Of a DNA stretch of 64,000 nt, positions 26,946-39,300 are shown one piece after another; positions within the stretch are counted from its first letter, which is position 1; each line of letters opens with the position of its first letter. Below the pieces are notes generated by a model. That model did no database searches. It was not told the DNA's origin and saw only the letters and a program-made list of their open reading frames with translations. A program made the position numbers and the translations under genes. This stretch comes from Letharia columbiana (lineage: Eukaryota; Ascomycota; Lecanoromycetes; Lecanorales; Parmeliaceae): contig NW_023501047.1 in the NCBI RefSeq assembly GCF_014066305.1, positions 868,001-932,000 of the forward strand, given 5' to 3'.

Positions 26946-27612
26946 TATTACGTATAGAGGAATAAAATAGATAAGATTAGAGGGATGCGGAGAGGGTAAC
27001 TACTTTTACTTATATAATGTATTTTATAAATAATAGTAATTATTAATATATGAGATATATATATGATTTAGCATCGACTAGATTCGGTTTATTATATGAA
27101 ATAAAAGTGATACTTAGTTTAAATAATTCGATACCTGCGGAGATATAACTGAAAGATCTCTAATAGATTTCTAACAGATCTTTAATAGATCTTTAATAGA
27201 TTTTTGAATAGAATCTTAAAGTCGATAACTATTATTCGAACATAGGGTTATACAAATTATAGAGTCAAATAGAACGAAGAGTTATTCGAGACGAATTATT
27301 TATCTTAATAGAAGATTCATAAAAATAGTCAATTCGACTCTCTGATCGTAAAGATATATATCACACGAAACAGTCTATCAACTAGCCGAGAAAATGCCTG
27401 TTGTGACTGGATAGTGGGGACGATCAATATTAAAAACCAGTTATCTACGCTATATACACTATCTATAGATATATCGTCTTTCGTACTATCGACCCCTATA
27501 AGGTATTACTATTCTATTTATTAAATTTAAAATATAAAATAATATATTTAATATTATTATATTAGTTCTTTTTATAGTAATTATAATACTTATAAGTTTA
27601 AATATAAATGCG
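26946..27612. other. Less-RIPped segment with 12-14 bp tandem repeats
   Basis: About 26990-27500 retains CA/TG at moderate frequency, unlike both flanks. At about 27153-27205 a unit like agatctttaat is repeated four to five times. No frame of interest is present. It ends at the target site of LTR-element copy C. Confidence 0.5.
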
Positions 27613-27617
27613 AGAGT

Positions 27618-29281
27618 TGTTATAATATTAGCCCCTTCGGCTATCGTATAATATATCGCGTATTATTAGAGCTAGTAATTATTAGCTACTATTAGCCATC
27701 TATTTTATATATATAAATATTCGTATATTTCATAAATTAATAATTAGTCTTTTAATTATTCTAATATATCTAATATTCTACTTTTAATAGATTATAAGCC
27801 CGAAAGCGAGTAGGATAGTATCGAACATTCTTATACTTCCTAATATGGATATTAAACTAAGTCTTCGATAATTATTTATAAATAATACTATTCTAGCTAT
27901 TACTAAAGATATATTATCGTTATATAACGATTATATAACTAATAATCGATAAATAATCGATATATCACCGATATATAACCGATATAAAACTCAATTCATA
28001 CTCGTTAGAAGAATTATTCTAACTTATAATTTCACATCGGTTATTTAACGGTCACGTGACGGTTACGTAACAGTTGTCGAACGGTTATAAAACGGTTATA
28101 GAACGGTTATAGAACGATTATACGATTCTTATAGAACTATAAATAATCTATATAATAACTAAAAATAAATTTTAATTTTAAAGTTCTTTATAGGGCTGAA
28201 AATTCGCTTAGTATATATAAGCTTAAATATCAACGCTAATAACTTAAAATTCGTTTTTTTCGAATTTTAGCGAAATTTTTATATTAGAAGATATATTATA
28301 TAATACTACTAGCCTATTCGAGACTTAGTAAAAAAATAAAAATAAAAAAATATTATTATAACGATTATAGAACGGTTGTAGAACGGTTATAAAACTATAA
28401 CCGTTGTGGGTTCTAAGGGAAGAGGTCTATAGTTTACGACTGTTATAAAACGGTTGTAAATCGATTGTAAATCGGTTCTAGAACGGGTTTTCAACTAGTA
28501 TAGAATCGTTATAATACCGTTTTACAACCGTAATACGCTAGTTCTGAAACTTTACAAACGGGTAGGACGGTATATCTTATAGCGATAGCCCATTTTTTTA
28601 GCTCGTATCTACCGACGAGAGGGCTATCGCTATTCAATCCCTATACAAAAAATGTCGAACTAAAATTCTTATTTCATCTGAGGTCCCGAAATCAATACGG
28701 GTAAAAAACTCTCATATCATACGAGGACCCGAATCAATTAGAGGTCCCGAAACAATACGGGCAAACCAATAAAACCCTTAGATCATTTCGAGGTCCCGAA
28801 ACAATACGGGTAAAACTCTTAGATTATTCCGAGGTCCCGAAGTAATATAGGCAAATTATTAGTTCCGAAACAATACGGGCAAAATATCAAAAATCCTTAT
28901 ATTATTTCGAGGTCCCGAAACGGGTATTCAAAAGCCTCGGCACTCTTTCTATTTTCTCTATCGAGGTTTTTTATAGATTTAACGAGGTTAGATAAATAAT
29001 TAATCTCAAATATAAAGCGAGAATTTGAAAACTAATATATATGAAATACGATATACTAAGATTTAGAAAATCTAGCTTCTAAGATTATCGGAGAGTATTA
29101 TAATATTAGCCCCTTCGACTATTATATAATATATTATATATTATTAAAACTAATAATTACTAGCTACTATTAGTTATCTATTTTATATATATAAATATCT
29201 ATATATTTTATAAATTAATAATTAGTCTTTTAGTTATAATTATTTAATTATTCTAATATATCTAATATTCTACTTTTAATA
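27618..29281 (+). mobile_element. Small LTR element (TRIM-like), copy C, with nested MITE
   Basis: A complete copy in plus orientation, starting TGTTATAATATTAGCCCC at 27618 and ending TTTTAATA (RIP-altered CA) at 29281. A perfect 5-bp target duplication, agagt, flanks it (27613-27617 and 29282-29286). The primer-binding site gattataagcccg follows the first LTR at about 27790-27802. The stem-loop is at 28580-28591 with 28621-28632, and minisatellite units run at about 28675-28925. A 683-bp TA-flanked insertion (27888-28570) interrupts it between the primer site and the stem-loop. No ORF. Confidence 0.88.
27888..28570. mobile_element. Nested MITE with ~21-bp TIRs and TA target duplication
   Basis: Comparison with the uninterrupted copies shows an insertion. 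The ends form an inverted repeat: left CTATTCTAGCTATTACTAAAG and right, as reverse complement, CCGTCCTACCCGTTTGTAAAG, with most differences of the RIP C-to-T/G-to-A type. Each end is bounded by TA (27886-27887, 28571-28572), as in Tc1/mariner-type insertions. Subterminal arrays of an 11-12 bp unit (aacggttataga and variants) lie at about 28025-28135 and 28360-28540, partly in opposite orientation, as transposase-binding repeats often are. No transposase ORF, so it is non-autonomous. Confidence 0.75.
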
Positions 29282-29286
29282 AGAGT

Positions 29287-29903
29287 TATTAATATAAGTT
29301 TTTTATTAAATTTTATATTTAATAACTTTATCGATAGTAATTAATATAATAACGCTTTATAAATTATATATAAAGAATTTATTAATTAATATAGCTAGTA
29401 TATAGACTTTAATACTAATTAAATTAATAAAATTAATTATAATATTAATAAATTAAATAATTATATAATTTAAATTAAATTTTATAATATCGTTATTTTT
29501 AAAGATATTATAATTTTAATTATACTATTTATAATATAAATTATATAAAAAATCTAAGTTTAAATAAAAGCGATAAATTTTTTAATTTTTATCGAACTTT
29601 AGCTTTAAGAATAAATTATCGAACTTATTTAGAATCTTTATAAATCTATTAATATAGAATTAAGAGTTATTATTATACTCTATAAGAGTAATATTATTTA
29701 TCTTTTTAAATATAAAATTAAGAATACTTAAATCTCGAGATTTAAACTTATTTAAAATCTTCTAAACTTCTTTAATATTAATCTTATTCTTAATCTTAAA
29801 ACGCGGGTTTTTTTTATAGCGCGATTTTAGTATAGTATAGATTTAATCTTACGTCTATAACTAGCTATCGATCTAGACTTCGATAATAGTAGTATTAATA
29901 ATT
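29287..29903. other. RIP-degraded AT-rich DNA, no gene
   Basis: CA/TG-free AT-rich spacer between LTR-element copy C and the second copy of the 2.5-kb element. Confidence 0.5.
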
Positions 29904-32900
29904 AAAGGCCCATGAATTAAATTCATAGAGTTGGATTTTTCTAAGTTAAATCGAATTTTAGCCCTAGCCCTAAGTATAAATCGAACTCTAATCGCGCTTG
30001 CTATACGTTTTTAACCTACTTCTATTACTATTAAATTGATTTAATCTATATAGTCTATAGATATATATGTACGATAAGAGGCGCGCTAAGGCGTAATTAG
30101 GAAGGTATAGTATAGAGAATTAATTCGTAATAATTGCCTATAAAAAACAGAGAAAGATTATATCCTCATGATAAGAAGTATTGAAATATCGAAAAGAAAT
30201 GGAGATAACGTGCTAATTAGTGATATGAATTTCATAATATCTCTTATCGTAGTGAAATCTTTCGAATAATGAAATTGTTATAATATCAGCCCCTTCGGCT
30301 ATCGCATACATGTCGCGTATTACTAGGGCTAGTAATTACCAGCCATCATCAGCCACCTATTTTATATACATAAATATTCGTATATTCCATAAATTAATAA
30401 TTAGTCTTTTAGTCACAATTATTCTAATATGTCTGGTATTCTACTTTTAATAGGTTATAAGCCCGGAAGCGGGTAGGGTAGTATTAAAATATCCTTGCAC
30501 TTTCTAAGAGATATCAAATTAAATCTTCGGTGATCGTTTATAAATAGATACATCTTATAGCGATAGCCTATTTTTTTAGCTCGTATCTACCGACGAGAGG
30601 GCTATCGCCATTTAATTTCTATATAAAAAATGTCGAACTAAAACCCTTATATTATTTCGAGGTCCTGAAATAATACGAGTAAAACATCAAAACCCTTAGA
30701 TTATTCCGAGGTTCCAAAGTAATACGAGTAAATCATTAGTCCCGAAACAATACGGGCAAAACATCAAAAACCCTTATATTATTCCGAGGTCCCGAAACGG
30801 GTATTTAAAAGCCCCGGTACTCTTTCTATTTTCCCTATCGGGGTTTTTTATAGATTTAACGAGGCCGGGTAAATAATTAATCCCGAATATAAAGCGTGGA
30901 TTTGGAAACTGATATATATAGGATATGATATATTGGGGTTTAGGGAATCTAGCTTTTAAGGCTGTCGGGGAGTGTTATAATATCAGCCCCTTCGACTATC
31001 GCATAACATATCGCGTATTATTAGAGCTAGTAATTATCAGTTATTATTAGCCACCTATTTTATGTATATAAATATCTATACATTCCATAAATTAATAATC
31101 AGTCTTTTAGTCACAATCATTCAATTTCTAACATGTCTGGTATTCTACTTTCAACAGAAATAGCTGTAGATATCGGACGATTTTAATTCGTTTAAATATG
31201 TATCGTTCGATATTCCTCCTATAGAGGCCTAATTAGCTATGATCGTCGTAATAGATCCTTCTCTTATAACGTTATTATAGTAATGTATTATATTAATATA
31301 GTAGGAATAATAGATTAAGTTGCAGTGGTATTCTCCGCTTACTAAGTAATAATTTAATATAGAACCATAGAGAGTATATAACGTGGGATCTTGAAGAGCT
31401 AAGCCGTATTCTTGACGATAATGGCCTTATTACTACTTAGTTTCTCCGTAGTATTCTCCGTAGTATTCTCCGCAGTATTCTCCGTATTTGCCTGTTATAG
31501 TTTCTTCTCTTACGATATTATCAATACAGTAGAGATAATAAATTAAGTTATAATAATATTCTCCGCTTACTAAGTAATAATTTAATATAGAATCATAGAG
31601 AGTATATAACGTGGAATCTTAAAGAGCTAAGCCGTATTCTTGATGCTGAAAGTCTTATTACCGCTTAGTTTCTCCGCAGTATTCTCCGTAATATTCTCCG
31701 CAGTATTCTCCGCATTTACCTATTATAGTTCCTTCTCTTACGATATTATTAATATAATAGAGATAATAAGCTAAGTTATAGTAATATTCTCCGCTTACTA
31801 AGTAATAATTTAATATAAAACCGTGAAGAGTATATAACGTGAGATCTTAAAGAGCTGAGCCGTATTCTTAATGCTAGGGGCCTTATTACCGCTTAATTTC
31901 TCCGCAATATTCTCCGCATTCGTCTACTATATTAACTTCTCTTATACTAGCTAAGTAAATTAATATAAGATCGTAAAGAGTAAGTCTATTATATTACTAC
32001 TACTAATAACTATCTTCGCAATATTCTTTATAGTATTCTCCGTATTCGTCTATTATAGATTCTTCTCTTATTTAACTAAGTGCGAGGGTATCGAGAGTAA
32101 ATATATTTATATTAATGAAATTAGTAAAATTAATAGAATTAATAGAATTAATAGAATTAATAAAATAGTAAAAGAAGAATAATTATATAAATAGGTGAAA
32201 GGATTATTATTCGATTTCGGACGCGTTTAATATAACTATAATATTTAAATATTAGTTTAATTCATCTATCGCTGACTTAAGAGAAGTATATAGGGGAGGA
32301 TATATTCGTTCGAGCTCTTTTTAAGAGCCTTTCAACGCGTTTATAAGTAGTAGTAGATAGCTATTAAACTCTCTTACGGTCTCAATTACTAATAGTAACG
32401 AATTCGTCTAGAAATAACCTAAGGGCGTTAGTAAAGGCTCTAAGAGACGAGTAAAAGAGATATATATATCTAAACCGAACGCGTTTAATATAACTATAAT
32501 ATTTGAATATTAGTTTAACCCATTTATTACTAACTTAAGAGGAGTATATAGGAGAGAACGTATTCGTTTAAACTCTTTTTAAGGGCCTTTCAACGCGTTT
32601 ATAAGTAGTAGTAGATAGCTATTAGACTCGCTTACGGCCTCGATTACTAGTAATAGCGAATTCGTCGAGAAGTAGTTTAAAGGCGTTAGTAGAGGCTCTA
32701 AGAGGCGGGTAAAAGGGGTATACGTATTTAAAGTAATCTTTAGGCGAGGGGTATCGAAGATATTAATAGAATTAATAGAATTAATAGAATTAATAGAATT
32801 AGTAGAGTAATAAAAGAATAATAATTACATAAATAGATGAAAGGATTATTATTCGATCCCGGACGCGTTTAATATAACTATAATATTTAAATATTAGTTT

Positions 32901-33188
32901 AATCTACTAATAGTAAGCTAAACTTTATTATTTTTATAGCGTTAGAAAGCGTAAAGCGAGCTCTATAATTTAAGGAATTATAAAGTAATTATATCTATCG
33001 TAAGCTAAGTACCTTAAAGTGTAAGACTTCTACATATAAATTTTTGATAAGGAAACGCGGAAGGGCTATCGGGCTAACTTAGCCGGTCTAACTAAAGAGC
33101 GTAGTAACCCTAAATTAATGATTGGCTATATATACAAATTTAAGGTTTTCTAGTTCAGCCCTATCTTATTCTTTTATATATACTAATA
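29904..33188. mobile_element. Second copy of the 2.5-kb element, RIPped and interrupted
   Basis: Collinear with 23311-25790: the same start (aaaggcccatgaattaaatt), the ggcgcgctaagg box (about 30079), the inverted pair around 31170-31215, divergent ~176-bp-type repeats (31330-31930), the aattaatag microsatellites, the 250-bp duplication and the same right end. Differences are dominated by CA-to-TA and TG-to-TA changes. LTR-element copy D sits inside at 30276-31156. The repeats near 31.3-31.95 kb differ in number and spacing from copy 1. Confidence 0.78.
30276..31156 (+). mobile_element. Small LTR element (TRIM-like), copy D, best preserved
   Basis: 881 bp; 5' LTR 30276-30452 (177 bp) and 3' LTR 30973-31156 (184 bp), running from TGTTATAATATCAGCCCC to CTACTTTCAACA with an intact TG...CA. 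The target duplication gaaat (30271-30275, 31157-31161) is perfect, and the empty site exists in the same window at about 23661-23672 (aatgaaatagctgt). The primer-binding site aggttataagcccgg starts at the LTR edge (30453); a purine-rich tract cggggag precedes the 3' LTR at 30966-30972. A stem-loop is at 30560-30568 with 30599-30608. Only about three minisatellite units are present. The 520-bp interior has no ORF, which fits a terminal-repeat retrotransposon in miniature that depends on another element for proteins. Confidence 0.92.
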
Positions 33189-36175
33189 ATTAATTTTATA
33201 TAATCTTTTTCGATATAGCGCTATAGTCTAAGTAGCTTTAATTTATTTTTAAATTATTATTTCTAAATTTAATAGTTAAAGATATTTTTAAGTTTATCGA
33301 TATTATCGAGATAACTTAAAGAGGCTAAAATTTTAGATTTCTTAAAAAATATAATACTTAGAGATTTAATAAGTTTTTTTTATTAGAGAATAAGCTAGAT
33401 AAGCTCGCTCTATTAAAATCTAAGTTTAAGAATAAAGTCTATATATTAATAAGATTTAAAGAAATAATTAAGATAAACGATATTAATAAAATTAAGTATA
33501 TTTAAAGATTAAAGAGATTTTCGTTAAAAATTAGTTCTAATAGAGACTTAAGGTAGAAATAAATTATTTTAATATCGAGTTAAAATCGATAAAAGAATTT
33601 AATATATACTTACTCTCGCTATTAAAATATTTTTTATAATATATTAGAGATTTAAGTATATAAAAGAAGTTTTATTAAGCTTTAAGATTAACTCGATATA
33701 GTTTAAATCTTTATTTACGAAGAATTATTATTTATTAATACTTAAAATAATAAATAATATTCTATTAGAAAGTTAAATAATTAATAAATAATAAAGATAT
33801 TAAAGTAATTTAAGAACGTTATAATAATAAAGATTTATCTCTTATATATAGATATAGTATTATATTATTAGAATTATATTAGCTATCTTAATAGCTGAAA
33901 GCTTTATTTATCTTCTTTAAAATTAACTTGACTAGAGTTTAAGATCGAGATCGAGATCAATCGCAAGGTTATTTACTTACTATCGAGGTATCTTATCTTT
34001 AAGATAAGTATTCAGACTAAGGCTTCTTTATAACGATAGAGATTTCTTTTCCCTTTCGCTTTCGAGATTAAGATTTTTACTCTTTTAATTAATATATCTT
34101 TATTAACGATAATTAAAAACTACGTAATTAACGTCGAAGTTAAATTTTTTTTTAAATTTTTTTTTTTTAGCGATAACTAAGATAACTAGTTTCTAACTTC
34201 TATTACGAATATTTTATAATTAAATAAATATAAAGTCTAGATACTCGCTATTTAATTTTTTAATATTTATAATATATAAATAAAGGCGTATTATTTCTTT
34301 ATTTAGCGTATTTTATATAGAAAAGTTAATAATATTTTAAAAATCTTAATAATAATATAATTTAATTAGTTATATAGCGGCTTCGATAATCCTAGTTAAA
34401 TATAATATATCTTAACTCGCTTTATATTATTTTAAGTAAAAAGCGAAAGCGCTTAAGTAATAGCCTTTAATTCTTAAATTATAAGCGAATTATAGCTATT
34501 TAAATTTAGAATAACTATTTTAAAGTAGAAATTTTTTATATTAAAAAGGTTAATAAAGTCTTCTATAATTATAGTTATCTTTATTATAATAGATATAAAT
34601 ATTTAAAAATAATCGTAGTTATAGCGATAGATTATATTATTATTAAAATAATTATTAAGTATAATTTAAATTTATAATCTATTAAAATATAAAGATAGAA
34701 TACTTAGTTATATTAATTATAGAGTTTTATAAAAGAAAAGAGCGACTTAATATAAGCGCGTTAAGATATATTACGTAACGTAGTTATATAATCGTTAAGA
34801 CGTTAAGAGTTATATAATTCGAATTTTAATAAAATCTAGAGATAAGAGAAGTCGTAGTAACTTAACTATAACTCTACTTTCTAATATGAATTAAAGTTAA
34901 TATAGTATAAGGATAGATATCGACGTTAGTAAGTTAAAGAAAACGAAGATTAAAAAGAGTGAGAAAGGGGTTATAGCTTAGCTAAACATTCTTATTAAAC
35001 GCTACTTTTTGATATACCTATTAAATATATATATAAATAAGTCGTTATAAGAGGTATTTTTAAGAATAAAGGTTGAGTATTTAGTCTATAAGAAGGTGAA
35101 GATATATATATAATAGATATATAAGTAATAAAAGACTTATATTTTAATCGCGATATTAATATAAATATAACATTAAATATATTACGCTAGATTTATAAAG
35201 TCTATATAGCTAATAATACTTTAGATATTTTCGAAGATTAAGATAAAGATTTGAAATAAGTTTAATATCTCTTAGTTAAAGATAATATTTAAAATTAAAA
35301 TTAAGACTATTAACTTCAATAATATAAAATTTAAAGAAGTATACTTTTTAAAATATAAGTATACTTATTAAAGGCTTCGGTAGCTAGCTAATAACTACTA
35401 GATACTTTCTTATAATTAATAATTTATTAATAACTTATAGAACGTTATAAAGATAATTTTAATAACTCTAATCTAATTAAATATACTCGTATATATCTTT
35501 TTAATATATTCGATATTCTCTATTAAAGAAATAAGTTCTTATACTCTCTCGATTACTTTATAAAGCGTATTATCTTATACGCGATTTAATATAAACGTTA
35601 TTAAAGATTAGATATTAATTAAGACTTCGATACTTCGTATAAATTAGATATCGAAAAGATAAATAAAGAGAATAAAGATTTAGATATATTAAAGAGAGAG
35701 TTGAAAATAAATAATAAAGATAAAGATAAAGATAAAGAGAATTAAAAAGAAAATATCGATATTATATAGAAAAACGAAGATATTAAATAAGATAAATCTT
35801 TATTATAAAATTATATAACTACTCTTTCTTATATTATATAGCTTATATAATAATATATACGCCGAAGGCTTTAATAAGCGATATATTAATAGAATATTAC
35901 TTTCGATTTAACTTTATTTAATATTATTTTTATATATTATAACTATTATTACTATTAATTCTATAGTAGACTTCGAATAATATTATTTTTAAGTTATTTT
36001 AAAGTACTTTAAGATACTCTATATAGTAAGAAATACTTCTTAAATCATCTTTAATTTTTAGATTATCTTTAATTCCTAAACTATCTTCAAATCGTCTCTA
36101 AATTATATTCAAACGATATCCAGATCGTACTTAGATTATATCTAGACTTTAGACTATACTAACTCATCTTCATAT
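33189..36175. other. RIP-degraded AT-rich DNA with an unassigned repeat
   Basis: AT-rich and without trusted motifs. About 34630-34850 (ending near aattcgaattttaataaaat) is homologous to about 45710-45895, so a repeat family end lies here. Near 35600-35760 the plus strand has a run of Lys/Asp/Glu codons (gataaagataaagataaag), possibly the acidic tail of a decayed protein. No gene. Confidence 0.5.
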
Positions 36176-36399
36176 TATCGAAATATATCACCTAACTAAG
36201 TTAAAAGATTTGTCGAGGTAAGGAAGATTTATCGAGGCTTAGCGATATATATATTCGTGATGCTCTCTACAGTTAGATCTAATTAATTAAGTATTTTATC
36301 TATTACTTTTAATAGATTATAAGCTCGAATTATAGAATATTTATTTAGTATATTACTTATAAGCTAGCTAGCTTATTAATTAAGTGCTTAAAAAATAGA

Positions 36400-39300
36400 G
36401 AAAAACTTTATTATAATATTATATCGCTTAATAATATTATCGTAATATTAAATATTTAATTAATTTACTTTAAGGTAACTCGATAATACTCTTTAAGCTT
36501 TATAAACCTCTAAATTATAAATTATACTTATTACGTAATAGTTATAACCCTTATAAAGATCTCGCTATTATTATCTCTAGTTATTATATTATAAAATAGA
36601 GAATTAAGATAAAGAGTTTAAATATTAAATTAATTAAAAATTTTATTAAATTAACTAATTAATTAAGCGCTTTAAACGATATTAATTTCGCTTATAAAAC
36701 GCTAAATCTATAAATAAAAATAATATAATTATAAAAGGGGTAGTATATAAAGAAATACTTTTATTTTTTAATTGAAATATAGCTATATTAGCTAGATAGA
36801 TTATAGCGAAATATTATTATATTAATACTATTAATCGCTTAGTTAACGAGTTATTAAGTTAATAATTAAATATCTAATTAATAAAGAATATAACTATCGC
36901 GTAAGATAAAGGATATAAAGAGCTCTTAGGTTTTTTATCTAATATAGACTTTATATTTATCTAATTATCTTTAAATTTAATTATATCTTAAGAAAATTCT
37001 TTATTTAATTATATTAGTTAAGATAATATTATACGCTTTAGATATAATTATATATTAATATCTTCTCTTAATTAAGATAATATTAAACGCTCTAAATATA
37101 GTTATTTATTAACGTCTTTGTAGTTTAAGATAAATCTTAAAAGCTACTATAGATTATACGCGCTTATTATATCTTTAGATATTTTTTAGAAATAATTTTA
37201 TATATTATATAATAAAGTACTCGTAAGTAGATATATCTTTAAATATAATTTCTCTTAATATAATTAGATATTAAATAAAGTCTAATATTAATTTAAAAAG
37301 CGTTTAGAAAATTAAGAATATAATTATATATCTATCTATCTCTCTAATAACTTTATAACTTTTAATAATTTAACTCGCGAGTTATCTCTCGAATTAATTA
37401 ATAGTAAGAATCTCTTTAATATTATTATATAGTCTATTAAGTTTAATTCTCTTATAAACTCTTAATCTCTTCGCACTTTAAATAATATATCGAAGCTAAA
37501 ATTATATTAAAAGAAATTAATTTAAATATAAAGTTTAGCGAGCTATCTCTTTATATCGCTAAGTTTAAAAAATTTAAAGATCTTTAAATATAATAGTAAG
37601 ATATATATTAATATCTTATAGCGTAATATCTTATTAAATTTATTAAAATTAAATAAAAAGATTATTTTATTATTTTTATCTTAGTTAAAAGTATATCTAA
37701 CGCTAAAATTATAAGGCTTATTAATATTATTAAAGATAAAATTATTAAATAAAAGCTAAGGTATAAATTAGCTATTAATATTATCTAGAGTTATCTTAAT
37801 AATAATCTATTATTAAATTTAGAAAGTTAAATTAATATCTATCTTCTATAAAAGGCTATTATTATTAATAATAAATTTAAAGATTTTAATACTCTTAATA
37901 ATCTCTATTAATAATTATTTAAGCTAGATCTTAGCTAATATAAAGATATATTAAATTTTATAATTTATTTTAAGAATATTTATATCGATATTATTAATAT
38001 ATTATTTAAGTTAAAATTAAAAATTAACTTTCTTATTTTTCTCTTTTATATCGAGTTAAATAAGATCTATAATATCTATTTTATCTATTATATTTAAAAT
38101 TATAAATCGATAAATAAGATAAATATAGAGTCTATCTTCTCGCTAAAGTATATTATTACTTAATTTATTTAGATAATTATTAATTTATCTTCTAAGCGTA
38201 TTAAATTTAGCTATATCTTTACTACTTAGCGCTCTTATTATTTTATTCTAAATAATTTAAATTTTATTATTATTATTAAGTTATAGAAGAAAGTTATATC
38301 TAATTTTAATAGTTATATAATTTAAAAGCGAGTTAAATACTATATTTATTATAAAAAATATTATTATATTAAAATAAAATATAATTAATTTAATAAAAAG
38401 AGTTAAAATAAAGATATTAGCGATAATAATAATAGAAATAATATTCGAGATAATAACTTTAAATTTAATAATAAAAAGAATAAAAATAAAGATTATAAGT
38501 TTAGTAAAAAGCGTTATTATAATTTTATCAATATTAAAAGAGAAATATATATTATATATACTACTAAATTCGATAGCTCGTCTATACGATAGACTTTAGA
38601 TTATATCTACTTATAGTACTCTACTTATTAAAACCTTTTTATTAAATATTATTCTCTTAATTTCAAAATCGATAATATTTATCTAATTAAGAGTATTAAG
38701 AACTTTCTTATTCTTATTAATATTAATAAAGTATATCTTAATACTATTATTAATAATAAAAAGAAGAAATTAATTCTTATTAATATTCTTTATCTTTTTA
38801 AGCTATCTCTAAATTTAATTTTTTAAAAATAATTAATATATAATAGTCTATCTATAAAATTCGTTTTAAATAATATTAAAATTAATTATTATAATATTAT
38901 CGCTTAACTATAAAAAAATAATCTATATATCTTTTATATATAAAAGTTAAAATCTATATTAATATCGTTTAAAGCTAAATCGATATTTATATTAATATCT
39001 AAATAGTATAATATAAAGTTCGCTATACTTTAAATTATTTCGAAATATAAAAAGAAGACTAATTCGATAAATAAAGGTATTTCTATTCTCGTTAAGTCTA
39101 ATATCTCTAACTCTAATTTCGACTTCGTTAAGACGCCTTATAAAATTAATAAAGAAACTCTTAATCTTTAATATACTTATATAGATTATTTAAGATATTA
39201 AAATATTTAAAAGCTCGCTAAGTTATTTAAGAGTATAAATCTTATTAAAAAAATTATAAGAACGAAGTCTTACGCTTTATATACTATTAAAAAAGCGAAG

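Noticed and set aside
27000..28570. Centromere-specific satellite
   Set aside because: Short tandem repeats belong to a nested MITE and a small spared segment; no long satellite array, so AT-richness is better explained by RIP.
30453..30467. tRNA-like string ggttataagcccgg
   Set aside because: It is the primer-binding site of an LTR element (complement of the tRNA anticodon arm), not a tRNA gene; no cloverleaf around it.
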